Origin: Oceanospirillaceae bacterium
GTDB lineage: Bacteria; Pseudomonadota; Gammaproteobacteria; Pseudomonadales; Litoribrevibacteraceae
NCBI GenBank assembly: GCA_015665455.1
Contig: JADFAD010000006.1
Location: 682,001-746,000 of the forward strand
Reading direction: 5' to 3'
DNA length: 64,000 bases
Of this stretch, positions 38,423 through 47,192 are shown in pieces. The notes below the pieces were generated by a model, which was not told the DNA's origin, searched no databases, and worked only from the letters and a program-made list of their open reading frames with translations. Every line of letters begins with the position of its first letter. Within the stretch, counting starts at the first letter, position 1. Both the position numbers and the translations under genes were made by a program.

Positions 38423-40510
38423 ATGCGCGATATCAAATTTGATCAAACGATAAAACTTCTTATTATCGACCATTCTCAAAATGACGCCGAACTGATGGTT
38501 AGCTACCTCAGGAACTCAGGTCATGCTACACGAGCAGAATACGTTGACTCTCTTGATGGCTTTTCTGAGCTAATAAACTCAGGACATTGGGATATTCTTA
38601 TCGCTAGGAATGAAGCCCAAAACCTAACATATACCGACGCCATTGACGAGATCCTCAAACAAGACAAAGATATACCATGCGTTGTCACTTGTGATGATTT
38701 CAATGCAGAGGCTGTGGTACAGAGCTTAATCAATGGCGCCTCCGCCGTCACAAGCAGAGACGATCCTGATCACCTACTACCTACCATTCGTAAAGAACTC
38801 CTAAGTCTTGCGCATCGCCGTGAATTAAGAAGTACGCTAATCAATCTAAAAGAAGCAGAGAAACGCTGCAATCTACTTTTAGCCAACTCAAAAGACGCGA
38901 TAGCCTACGTTCACGAAGGCATGCATATTTACAGCAATGATGCTTATATGGCTTTGTTCGACTATGACGACCCAGATGAACTTGCCTGTATACCGATTAT
39001 TGACCTGGTTGCTTCCAGTGACCAGGAAGACTTTAAGAAATTCTTAAAAGATTACCGCCTAGACACCACCAACAAAGATTTCACATGCTTAGCCAATCGT
39101 GCCGATGACAGCGACGTTAAGATTATCATGGAATTTACCGATGCCACCTATGACAACGAGCACTGCACTCAAGTCGTCATCAGACCAGATCAAGACAACG
39201 AAAAGCTCGAAGCCAAGCTTAAAGAAATCAGTAGCCAAGATCTTCTAACTGGTCTCTATAATCGGTCGTATCTAAACGATCAATTAGAAGCCGCTTGCAG
39301 TCGAGCTATCCAGCACGACAAGCCAAGCACATTTATGTACATTGAGCTTGATAAATTCACACCTGGTGAAATCGGTGCTGGCGTCTCTGACTTGGACATC
39401 ATATTGACCGACATAGCCCAAGTTATTCTTAACCACCAAAATGAAAACGGCCTGTGCACTCGCATCGGAGACGATGACTTCGGCATCCTTCTCAACAACT
39501 CTGACATTGATGCGGCTCAAAGCAACGCAGAAAAGCTCAGGCAAACGATCGAAGACCATTTATCTGAGGTCAGCAGCCGGACCATTCAGGTCACTTCAAC
39601 GATCTGCATCGTTCCCATCAATGAAACAACCACCAGTGCCAGTGAAATTCTAACCAGAGCAACAGAAACCGTTATAAAAGCCAGAGAAGAAAATGATAAC
39701 GTCGGTAATTGTGTTCGTCTGTACATCCCAGAAAAACCCAAGGTTTCTGGTGAAACCGCAATGGCTCAAGAATTAAAAAGAGCAATTGAAGAAAACCGAC
39801 TTAAAGTCATGTTCCAACCAATCATTAGTCTACGAGGAGACTCTAGAGAAATATACGAAGCGCTTATTCGTATGATTGATGAAGACGGGCAGGAAGTCGA
39901 GCCATCGGATTTCCTTAAAGCTGCAAACCTTCATGGCATGTCTCTCGCGATGGATAAATGGGTCATCATTAACAGCATTAAGTTATTAAGTGCCCATTTA
40001 GCTAAAGGACACAATACAGTTCTATTTATTAACATCACTGCTGCTAGCTTGCTCGAACCCACACTACCAGCGTGGATCAGTAAAGCACTTCGAGCCGCTA
40101 GGCTCCCGAGTGATGCCATTGTCTTCCAGATTTCCGAAGAAGATGCGGTGACCCATCTAAAACAAGCAAAAGAATTCACTCAAAAACTTGCAGAGCTTAA
40201 GTGTAAGTCCTCTCTCTGTCATTTCGGAGGCGCGACAAACCCATACAACACCCTCAAACATCTCACACTTGAATACATCAAGGTTGACGGTTCATACACA
40301 AGCCAGATGGAAAATACCGAGGATGGTTTTGAAATCCTTACAGACATGATCAACACCATTCAAAGCCAAGGAAAGATGTCCATCATCCCTATGATTGAGA
40401 GTGCATCTTCATTAGCTCAACTCTGGCAAACAGGGGTAAATTACATTCAAGGCTATTTCCTTCAAGCACCAAGTGATGCAATGAATTACGACTTCGGTGG
40501 AGATATTTAA
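38423..40510 (+). CDS. fimX: FimX-type degenerate GGDEF-EAL c-di-GMP receptor
   Basis: This 695-residue protein has FimX architecture: REC-like (1-125), PAS-like (about 145-255), GGDEF (about 265-430) and EAL (about 445-690). In Pseudomonas FimX binds c-di-GMP and controls type IV pilus assembly and twitching. Here the REC domain reads WDILIARNEA where a phosphorylatable Asp would be. The GGDEF signature is GDDDF (349-353), so synthesis is unlikely. EAL is kept (Glu479), but the usual DDFG is CHFG (599-602) and EGVE is replaced by PMIE, so hydrolysis is unlikely too. It lies between a PilZ-like gene and serB, as in Pseudomonas. Confidence 0.88.
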   Translation: MRDIKFDQTIKLLIIDHSQNDAELMVSYLRNSGHATRAEYVDSLDGFSELINSGHWDILIARNEAQNLTYTDAIDEILKQDKDIPCVVTCDDFNAEAVVQSLINGASAVTSRDDPDHLLPTIRKELLSLAHRRELRSTLINLKEAEKRCNLLLANSKDAIAYVHEGMHIYSNDAYMALFDYDDPDELACIPIIDLVASSDQEDFKKFLKDYRLDTTNKDFTCLANRADDSDVKIIMEFTDATYDNEHCTQVVIRPDQDNEKLEAKLKEISSQDLLTGLYNRSYLNDQLEAACSRAIQHDKPSTFMYIELDKFTPGEIGAGVSDLDIILTDIAQVILNHQNENGLCTRIGDDDFGILLNNSDIDAAQSNAEKLRQTIEDHLSEVSSRTIQVTSTICIVPINETTTSASEILTRATETVIKAREENDNVGNCVRLYIPEKPKVSGETAMAQELKRAIEENRLKVMFQPIISLRGDSREIYEALIRMIDEDGQEVEPSDFLKAANLHGMSLAMDKWVIINSIKLLSAHLAKGHNTVLFINITAASLLEPTLPAWISKALRAARLPSDAIVFQISEEDAVTHLKQAKEFTQKLAELKCKSSLCHFGGATNPYNTLKHLTLEYIKVDGSYTSQMENTEDGFEILTDMINTIQSQGKMSIIPMIESASSLAQLWQTGVNYIQGYFLQAPSDAMNYDFGGDI

Positions 40511-40530
40511 CCCAATCAAAACGCACGTAT

Positions 40531-40558
40531 AAAAAAAGCACCATCAGGTGCTTTTTTT
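40531..40558. terminator. Bidirectional terminator between fimX and serB
   Basis: Seven A plus GCACC (40531-40542) pair with GGTGC plus seven T (40547-40558) around ATCA. The genes converge here and the symmetric tails suit both directions. Confidence 0.9.
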
Positions 40559-40581
40559 GTTTTCTAATGATCATCACAACA

Positions 40582-41799
40582 TCAAGCTGATGGACCTTCA
40601 TCTCGGTCTCTCATACCAATCAAGTAAAGTATTGCATCCAAACCTAAATTTGAAATTGCATGCTTAGCGCTTTTACGAACAAGCGGCTTAGCCCTAAAAG
40701 CAATACCCAGCCCAGCAATGCTTAACATCGGCAAATCATTCGCTCCATCGCCTACAGCAATGACTTGATCTAAAACGATGCCTTCATTATTTGCAATTTC
40801 TTTGAGAAGCTCTGCTTTACGCTCCCCGTTGACAATCACGCCTTTTACTTCACCCGTTACCTTACCATCTTTAATATCCAGTTCATTTGCATGAACATAG
40901 TCTATGTTTAACTTCTTCTGTAAGTGACGAGCAAAGTACGTAAAGCCACCCGATAAAATGGCTGTCTTATACCCCAACGTGTTTAGCATATGAAGCAGCT
41001 GCTCAGCCCCTTCAGTCAATTTCAAACGATCAGCCACTCGAGCTAACACACTCTCATCAAGCCCTTCCAGCAACGCAACTCGTCTGCGGAAACTTTCATC
41101 AAATCCTATCTCGCCTTGCATCGCTTGCTCAGTGATTTCTGCCACTTGCTCACCGATGCCAGCTTCTTTTGCCAGCTCATCGATGACTTCAGCTTCAATG
41201 AGCGTTGAATCCATATCAAAACACACCAAACGGCGCGTCCGGCGATACATGTCGTCTTTTTGAACGGCAATGTCCAGTTCAAGTTCGGAAGAAATTTCTA
41301 AAAACTTGGCTTTTAACGCAATTAGATCCGTTGACTCACCACGAACAGACAACTCAACACACGACTTAACCCGTTCGTGAAGCGAGTCCAAACCCACCCG
41401 ACCAGAAAGACGATTAATATTATCAATATTCAAATTAAACTGAGCAATAATACTCGATACACGGGCTATATGCTCTGCCGTAATCTTACGAGCCAACAAA
41501 GTAACTATATGTCGATCTTTACCTTTATCTGCAACCCACTCGTCATAACTATCAGGGCTAACGGGTGAAAACCTAGACTGTAAACCAAGCTCATTCGCTC
41601 GAAATAATACTTCCTTTAGAGCAGGCCAAGAATCACTGCCAGAAAACTCAGCAAGAATCCCTAACGCCAACGCGTTGTGAATAACAGCTTGACCAACATC
41701 AAGTATATTAACGTTGTGTTTCGCAAGAATAGCGGTGACTGATGATGTAACACCTGATTGATCAGGCCCAGACAAGTTAATCAGAATTATTTCTTTCAC
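40582..41799 (-). CDS. serB: Phosphoserine phosphatase SerB
   Basis: This HAD-family enzyme removes phosphate from phosphoserine, the last step of serine synthesis. I start at the GTG at 41799, giving 405 residues beginning KEIILINLSGPDQSG, which matches Pseudomonas SerB; the frame extends 28 codons upstream without homology. Two N-terminal ACT domains (about 1-80 and 90-170) precede the HAD domain with FDMDSTLIEAEVIDELA (nucleophile Asp), AILSGGFTYFA and GDGANDLPML. serA, for the first step, lies 13 kb away in this window. Confidence 0.95.
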   Translation of the reverse strand: MKEIILINLSGPDQSGVTSSVTAILAKHNVNILDVGQAVIHNALALGILAEFSGSDSWPALKEVLFRANELGLQSRFSPVSPDSYDEWVADKGKDRHIVTLLARKITAEHIARVSSIIAQFNLNIDNINRLSGRVGLDSLHERVKSCVELSVRGESTDLIALKAKFLEISSELELDIAVQKDDMYRRTRRLVCFDMDSTLIEAEVIDELAKEAGIGEQVAEITEQAMQGEIGFDESFRRRVALLEGLDESVLARVADRLKLTEGAEQLLHMLNTLGYKTAILSGGFTYFARHLQKKLNIDYVHANELDIKDGKVTGEVKGVIVNGERKAELLKEIANNEGIVLDQVIAVGDGANDLPMLSIAGLGIAFRAKPLVRKSAKHAISNLGLDAILYLIGMRDRDEGPSA

Positions 41800-41981
41800 T
41801 GCAGTAAATCCGCCAATCGAGTTAAGCTTAAATTTCAAGACGCAGATAGTAACAGAATCATAAAAAAAATAAGAGAGCAGCATCCCTTTTAATCCAAGAA
41901 GGCATTCTTTTGCTATACAATTCCTGTTTTTTAAACAACAATTATATCTATAGTTCTTTAACCTAACATGCGTACCTTAAT

Positions 41982-43358
41982 GTGAAACAGTTCTTATCCG
42001 TTGTCGTTTCTAAGCTCCGATCTTTACACGTCCTATTCGTGATTCTCTTTACTAGTCTATTGAGCATTTCTACTTGGCTGACATGGAACCAGCTGGACTT
42101 TCACGTTCGCTCAGACCTGCAACATCAATATAAATCCATTGTAAAAACCACGGCTGAACAAGCAGCATTAAGTGCAAAACCGTTAATACAAGCTAATGAC
42201 CGCCTTAGCCTGCAAGTTTATGCCAAAGACAGCATAGAAAAGCGTAAACTCGACAGCATTACCTTTTATAGCCCATCACAAGATGTGCTTGCTTACGCAA
42301 ATAGAAAGGGCGCTGCACAAATATCAGACAGAGTAACCAGCTCCTACGAAATCACTTCAGGCAACTCAACCTTAGGCAGTGTTCACGTAGTACTTTCTAC
42401 CAAACCACTTCAAGACATATTAGATCAGACCGCAGGCCAAATAGTCCTAATCGCTCTGGCCGTCTGGGTTCTGGGATTAATCTTACTGCGCTCATTATTC
42501 CATGTGTATGATATAAAAATAGCGAGCTTAGCGAACAAGATTAAAGAAACTGGGCACACTAAAAAAACGACTCAGCAAACAACAACATTCCTTGAACTGT
42601 CACCCATAGAGCAAGAGATAGAAACACTGGCAGAACAATCCATTGAGAAAACAGAACTAGAAAACACATTAAACCAACTGCTGAACCATCAGATTGCAAA
42701 TCAAATTGCTCAAGAATCCGCACCAAGAGAGCTGCAGGTGCAGCCATACCACGCCTCTGTTCTGTATGTCAGAGCCAGTGGCTTAGGCCAGTTGAAATCA
42801 ACCTTACCTAACCATGAAGCGGCCAAGTTAATTGCAGAATATGTAGCAATTGTTCAGCAGGCAGCCAAGCTTTACAACGGATTTGTAGAAGTACAAGCCA
42901 ACGGACTCGCGGTGATCTTTGGTGCGCCACAAAAAATGAATGATCACTGCTTGCACGCAGTTTGCGCAGCAAGCTTCCTGTATCGATTGCTTAATAACTA
43001 CAACAACCAAAGATTGTCTCTTTCAAAACCCTTGTTAAAGTTCCAAATCGCAATTCACAGTGGAGACGTGTTCTGTTTTGACACCCCTGAACAGGCATCA
43101 ATGGCAGTATTTGGAGACATAATATTTGAAGCCGCTCAGCTTGCGAACCTTTCTCAAGCAGGACAAATACTATTAAGTGAAAATGCACAGAAAGAACCCG
43201 ATCTTCAAGATAAAGTCCATTTCAAGGGACCGTATAACTTAAGTACCAATAACTTCTGCGCACCACTGACATATCAAGTCAGCAGTTTAAATGAAAACTA
43301 CAATACGCTCATTGAAAGGCAAGTTAAGCACATTGCATCATTAAGGCAACCTGCGTGA
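41982..43358 (+). CDS. Membrane-anchored pseudo-nucleotidyl cyclase
   Basis: This 458-residue protein starts at GTG 41982. It has a membrane segment at about 18-37, a periplasmic domain of some 115 residues, a second segment at about 152-170, then a cytoplasmic class III cyclase homology domain (about 255-425). The fold is recognisable from IAIHSGDVFCFD and GQILLSENAQ, but the catalytic residues are gone: Arg264 replaces the first metal Asp (VLYVRASGL), Asn307 replaces the second (QANGLAVIFG), and the late Asn/Arg pair of NLAARL reads FEAAQL. It cannot be expected to make cAMP or cGMP; a sensory or scaffold role is inferred. A related gene lies beside serB in Pseudomonas. Confidence 0.72.
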   Translation: MKQFLSVVVSKLRSLHVLFVILFTSLLSISTWLTWNQLDFHVRSDLQHQYKSIVKTTAEQAALSAKPLIQANDRLSLQVYAKDSIEKRKLDSITFYSPSQDVLAYANRKGAAQISDRVTSSYEITSGNSTLGSVHVVLSTKPLQDILDQTAGQIVLIALAVWVLGLILLRSLFHVYDIKIASLANKIKETGHTKKTTQQTTTFLELSPIEQEIETLAEQSIEKTELENTLNQLLNHQIANQIAQESAPRELQVQPYHASVLYVRASGLGQLKSTLPNHEAAKLIAEYVAIVQQAAKLYNGFVEVQANGLAVIFGAPQKMNDHCLHAVCAASFLYRLLNNYNNQRLSLSKPLLKFQIAIHSGDVFCFDTPEQASMAVFGDIIFEAAQLANLSQAGQILLSENAQKEPDLQDKVHFKGPYNLSTNNFCAPLTYQVSSLNENYNTLIERQVKHIASLRQPA

Positions 43359-43361
43359 CGG

Positions 43362-43811
43362 TTACCAATCCATGGTGTCAACAATGTCGTCTTCTGAATC
43401 TTGCGCTTCAAATTCTTGACTGACAAACTTTTTACTAAACTTGTCGTCTTCTTCCGACATGCTGCCTAAACGCATGTCTGTGATTTCAGAGTCTGTGACT
43501 GATCGAGAAATCAAAGACGTACTGCTGAATACTTCCACTGACTCTGCCGGTGATTCACCTAACATATAGGCATCGCATGCTTCTAAGTAATCAATACAGA
43601 TTCTCTGGCCATAGACATTGGTTTGTTCAACTCGGGCATATTCACGCGCTTCTCTTTCTGCTTGCTCGATTGCATCATCAAAGGATTCCGCTCGAAACAT
43701 AACAACACGCTCTTCAAGCATATCTATATCTTCACGATAAGCGTCATCTTGATCTTCAGCAAAACCATCGGTGAATGTTCTATAAAGTGATTTAACAGCG
43801 TACCAGTTCAT
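43362..43811 (-). CDS. DUF4288 domain protein with acidic tail
   Basis: This 149-residue cytoplasmic protein begins MNWYAVKSLYRTF and continues with ERVVMFRAESFDDAIEQAE, which matches the DUF4288 pattern of a short alpha/beta domain of unknown function. The C-terminal third is rich in Ser, Asp and Glu and looks disordered. It converges on the pseudo-cyclase gene, with only 3 nt between the stop codons and no hairpin. Its start has a GGAGCT-like site. The function is unknown. Confidence 0.65.
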   Translation of the reverse strand: MNWYAVKSLYRTFTDGFAEDQDDAYREDIDMLEERVVMFRAESFDDAIEQAEREAREYARVEQTNVYGQRICIDYLEACDAYMLGESPAESVEVFSSTSLISRSVTDSEITDMRLGSMSEEDDKFSKKFVSQEFEAQDSEDDIVDTMDW

Positions 43812-43909
43812 CGTGAGCTCCTAGGTCTGACTAACCCGCATTGTAGTAAATTCTGTATTGCTTACAATCGCTTTCTTAATGTTTCAAAGAAATTCTCCAC
43901 ATTAAACCA

Positions 43910-45823
43910 TTATTCAGCACTTAAAACTCTATTTCGGCCTTCTGATTTCGCTTGATATAACGCATCATCAGCAGCCTTAATTAATTCTTCATAACGCCCA
44001 GCTTCTTTCGGAACGGTCGAAACAAGCCCTATGCTTACCGAAAGAGGGACTTTCTGCCCTTCATAATCAATTGATAAAGACATTACACTCAAGCGTATCA
44101 TTTCAGCAAGGTAGCGCGCTTTTTCTTTTGAAGCACCAGGTAAGATCGCGACAAATTCTTCGCCACCGTATCGAGCAACCGTATCGGAAGTTCTCTGGAC
44201 ATTATCGCCTAACGCTTTGGCAACGGCGATCAAGCATTCATCACCGAACTGATGCCCATACTGATCATTAATAAGTTTGAAGTTGTCTAAGTCCATCAAC
44301 AATACCCCTAAAGGGTTTCTATCTCGTTGAGCTCGTTTATGTTCTTCTTCGGCCTTTATATCCAGATAGCGTCGATTATACAGCCCAGTAAGGCTATCTT
44401 TAATCGTTAATTCTTTAAGACGTTCATTCAGCGTTTCAAGCTCAACCGTTCGTTCTTGCACCCTCAATTCTAATCGTTCGTTATCAAGCCTCTGAAGTGT
44501 TAAAGCGTGCTCTTGCGCCTCCCTTGCCAAACGCTCTTGAACGATAGCCCTTTGTTGCGCCGCAAACCGTTTCTTTCGTTCTACCGTTAGCTGCTCTACC
44601 AACGCCATAGAAAGAAGAATTATTTGAATAGCAGATCCATACAGAGAAGCATTTTCAGTGAATAAATTCCTAGGCAACACCCCGAATTTATTCATCGCCA
44701 AAATAAAACCACCAGCGAATAAAAACAACCAAGCCAGTGTAAAATACTGAATAGAACGACCTATGGATCGCCAAAGGTAAACGCCTCCCGCCATTGCTCC
44801 CAAACAAATCACAATGCTAAAAGACACGATCAATCGAATCATTATGTCGTAAGTTAAAATGAACGACAGGCAGATGAATACCCCACCAACCCAAGTTGCT
44901 ACGCCATAAAGCCAATCCATTTTAGGAGACAAGGCGTTTAAATTGAGATAAGAGCGAATAAACAGAGTCCCAAACATCAAAGACAAAGCAAGACAGAATA
45001 AAATGCTTTGGTCATTCCAATGAATACTGGAAGGCCAAACGTATTGATAAGCGATTCCCATTAAAGCGGCTTGAAAGCAACCATAACTAACAACGTACAA
45101 TACGTAATAGAGATTGCTTTTCTGTCGAACCGTCAGGTAAATCATCCCGTTATAAAGCGCCATAACAAGCAGCAACCCGAAATACAAACCAATAATCAAA
45201 TGATCAATTTGGTCGTATTTCATTAAACCGCCATAAGTCCAAAGACTGATAGGCACCTGCACTGCACTGCTGGTTTTAACCCGAATATAAATCCCAACCT
45301 GATCCAGAGGTTGCATACTTACAGGAATTCGAAAATTACGATGATCAAACACTCGATTTGAAAACGGCTGTTTATCTCCAAGCTTATAAAAGCTCTGAAC
45401 ATCACCATTTCGTACTACATATAAATCAACAAAATCAAGTACAGGATAGGCAACCTCTACAACCCACTCAGAGCCATAATGAGCCGCGTTAAGCAAAGGT
45501 AAATAGAACCAATATACAGAAGAAGAGTAACCAAAATTAGGAGGGTTATTTTCCACCTTATGCCAATCTGAATCTGAAGAATCAAGTTTCTGACCACTGA
45601 CCTCCCATTCCATTGAAAGTAACAGAATTTCTTCAAGGCTTGCCTGACCATCTGTATCTTGAAAATAATAGAGGTGATCAGCGACCTCGATATCGGATAC
45701 CTCCTCCATACCAGCCAAATCTAATCGAGCAAGAAACTCCTCAGCGTTTGCAGCCGGCATTGAAAGAAAAAACAAATATAAAAAACAAACAATAAACCGT
45801 CGAGCTAACCAAGCTAAATTCAA
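43910..45823 (-). CDS. Diguanylate cyclase with 7TMR-DISM sensor
   Basis: This 637-residue inner-membrane protein should make c-di-GMP. A signal peptide (CFLYLFFLSMPAANA) leads to a periplasmic 7TMR-DISM extracellular domain (about 30-180, with VYWFYLPLLNAAHYGSEWVV), seven membrane segments (about 200-400), a coiled coil (about 410-470) and a GGDEF domain (about 475-637). The active site is GGEEF at 553-557, and RTSD at 544-547, exactly five residues before it, forms the inhibitory I-site. It therefore looks active and product-inhibited. The start is uncertain: the frame opens with TTG at 45823. A PotF-like binding-protein gene lies 131 nt upstream on the same strand. Confidence 0.88.
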   Translation of the reverse strand: MNLAWLARRFIVCFLYLFFLSMPAANAEEFLARLDLAGMEEVSDIEVADHLYYFQDTDGQASLEEILLLSMEWEVSGQKLDSSDSDWHKVENNPPNFGYSSSVYWFYLPLLNAAHYGSEWVVEVAYPVLDFVDLYVVRNGDVQSFYKLGDKQPFSNRVFDHRNFRIPVSMQPLDQVGIYIRVKTSSAVQVPISLWTYGGLMKYDQIDHLIIGLYFGLLLVMALYNGMIYLTVRQKSNLYYVLYVVSYGCFQAALMGIAYQYVWPSSIHWNDQSILFCLALSLMFGTLFIRSYLNLNALSPKMDWLYGVATWVGGVFICLSFILTYDIMIRLIVSFSIVICLGAMAGGVYLWRSIGRSIQYFTLAWLFLFAGGFILAMNKFGVLPRNLFTENASLYGSAIQIILLSMALVEQLTVERKKRFAAQQRAIVQERLAREAQEHALTLQRLDNERLELRVQERTVELETLNERLKELTIKDSLTGLYNRRYLDIKAEEEHKRAQRDRNPLGVLLMDLDNFKLINDQYGHQFGDECLIAVAKALGDNVQRTSDTVARYGGEEFVAILPGASKEKARYLAEMIRLSVMSLSIDYEGQKVPLSVSIGLVSTVPKEAGRYEELIKAADDALYQAKSEGRNRVLSAE

Positions 45824-45954
45824 AAGACATCAACCAAATTAAGAGAATGTATATAGTTATTAAGGTTTTAAAGCACTATCTATTTCTATGCTTCGATACC
45901 TTAGATGTTTGGCCTATCAATCTCAAGCCCCCTATCTACTCAAAAGCAAATACT

Positions 45955-47064
45955 TTATCGAACACGTCCTCTTGCTTTCAATTGTCGCCACCTGCGTTCC
46001 ATGACCTTCGCCAAGACAGTTGGAACCGGTTCAATTACAAATAAACGAGAACGAACCTTTTCACTCGGATATATCCCTTCATTATTCAAAACTTCATGAC
46101 TCACATAAGGAAGAGACTCAACATTAGCATTTGCGTAAGAAACAAAGTTGGTAATTTCAGCGATGACTTTAGGGCGCAAAATATAATTTATAAACTTATG
46201 AGCGTTGTCCACGTTACTAGCACTTTTCGGTATCGCTAATAAGTCCACCCAAACGGCGGCACCTTCTCTTGGAATAACATACTCTATCTCAAAAGGCATC
46301 GAGCTATCTTTTGCTCGTTGAGCCGCTTGAATTACATCACCAGACCAACCAACAGACAAACACACATCCCCATTTGCTAGGTCCGCAATATAGTCACTTG
46401 AATGAAAGTATTTAACGTACGAGCGGACATTATCAAGCATTCCCGCCACAGCACCTTTTAATTCCGACGCGGTGTAATTTTCGGGGGACATACCTAAATA
46501 GTTTAATGCAGCGGGAAATATTTCTGATGGCGTATCAAGAAAAGAGACCCCGCACTCAGAAAGCTTTTCCATGATAGAAGGCACAAAAACCACGGACCAA
46601 CTATCAAGCTTATAATCTGAACCTAATATATTTCTTACTTTCGTCGCGTTAAACCCAATGCCCGTAGTACCCCACAAGTAAGGCACACTGTACTTATTCC
46701 CAGGGTCATTCGAATTCATCGTCGACAGGAATTCAGCATCAAGATTTTTGAAGTTAGTTAATTTTTCACGATCAAGTGTTTGAAATAAGCCCGCTGCGAT
46801 CTGCCGCCCTAAGAAATCTCCAGAAGGAACCACCAAATCAAAATCATGATCACCTGATAGTAATCTTTGCTCTAGGAGCTCATTACTATCAAACTCCTCA
46901 TAAACAACAGTAATGCCCGTTTCTTTTTCAAAATTAGAAATTGTGTCAGGTGCAACATAATCATTCCAATTATAAAAACGGAGAACGGATTCATTGGCCT
47001 TAAGTATCCCTGAGCTTAACCCAAGGATAATACATACAATGTATTGTCTTAACAGGATCATCAT
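45955..47064 (-). CDS. potF: PotF-like polyamine-binding periplasmic protein, orphan
   Basis: This 369-residue protein has a signal peptide (LLRQYIVCIILGLSSGILKA) and the full sequence character of putrescine/spermidine receptors: LRFYNWNDYVAPDTISNFEK, FDLVVPSGDFLGRQ, YLWGTTGIGFNAT, CGVSFLDTPSEIFPAALNYL and CLSVGWSGDVIQA. These closely follow E. coli PotF. No permease or ATPase gene lies nearby, so it may feed a transporter encoded elsewhere or act as a sensor. Its neighbour on the same strand is a 7TM diguanylate cyclase, which recalls the NspS-MbaA polyamine sensor pair of Vibrio. Assignment to the family is firm; the ligand and partner are inferred. Confidence 0.85.
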   Translation of the reverse strand: MMILLRQYIVCIILGLSSGILKANESVLRFYNWNDYVAPDTISNFEKETGITVVYEEFDSNELLEQRLLSGDHDFDLVVPSGDFLGRQIAAGLFQTLDREKLTNFKNLDAEFLSTMNSNDPGNKYSVPYLWGTTGIGFNATKVRNILGSDYKLDSWSVVFVPSIMEKLSECGVSFLDTPSEIFPAALNYLGMSPENYTASELKGAVAGMLDNVRSYVKYFHSSDYIADLANGDVCLSVGWSGDVIQAAQRAKDSSMPFEIEYVIPREGAAVWVDLLAIPKSASNVDNAHKFINYILRPKVIAEITNFVSYANANVESLPYVSHEVLNNEGIYPSEKVRSRLFVIEPVPTVLAKVMERRWRQLKARGRVR

Positions 47065-47192
47065 GACACTTTAATCACTTACTCTATTTCACCTAAGGAA
47101 ACACACCCATAAAATTCAAAACCTTAAGTATTAATAGTAGTCAGGTTAATATTAAAACCCAGCAAGACATTTCATAAATATTAAATAAAAGA

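Noticed and set aside
41911-41921. TGCTATACAAT as a promoter -10 for the pseudo-cyclase gene
   Set aside because: It resembles an extended -10, but no -35 element and no other support were found.
41968-41985. Five-codon mini frame (ATG to TGA) overlapping the GTG start of the pseudo-cyclase gene
   Set aside because: No ribosome-binding site precedes it and such short frames arise by chance; noted only because of the overlap.
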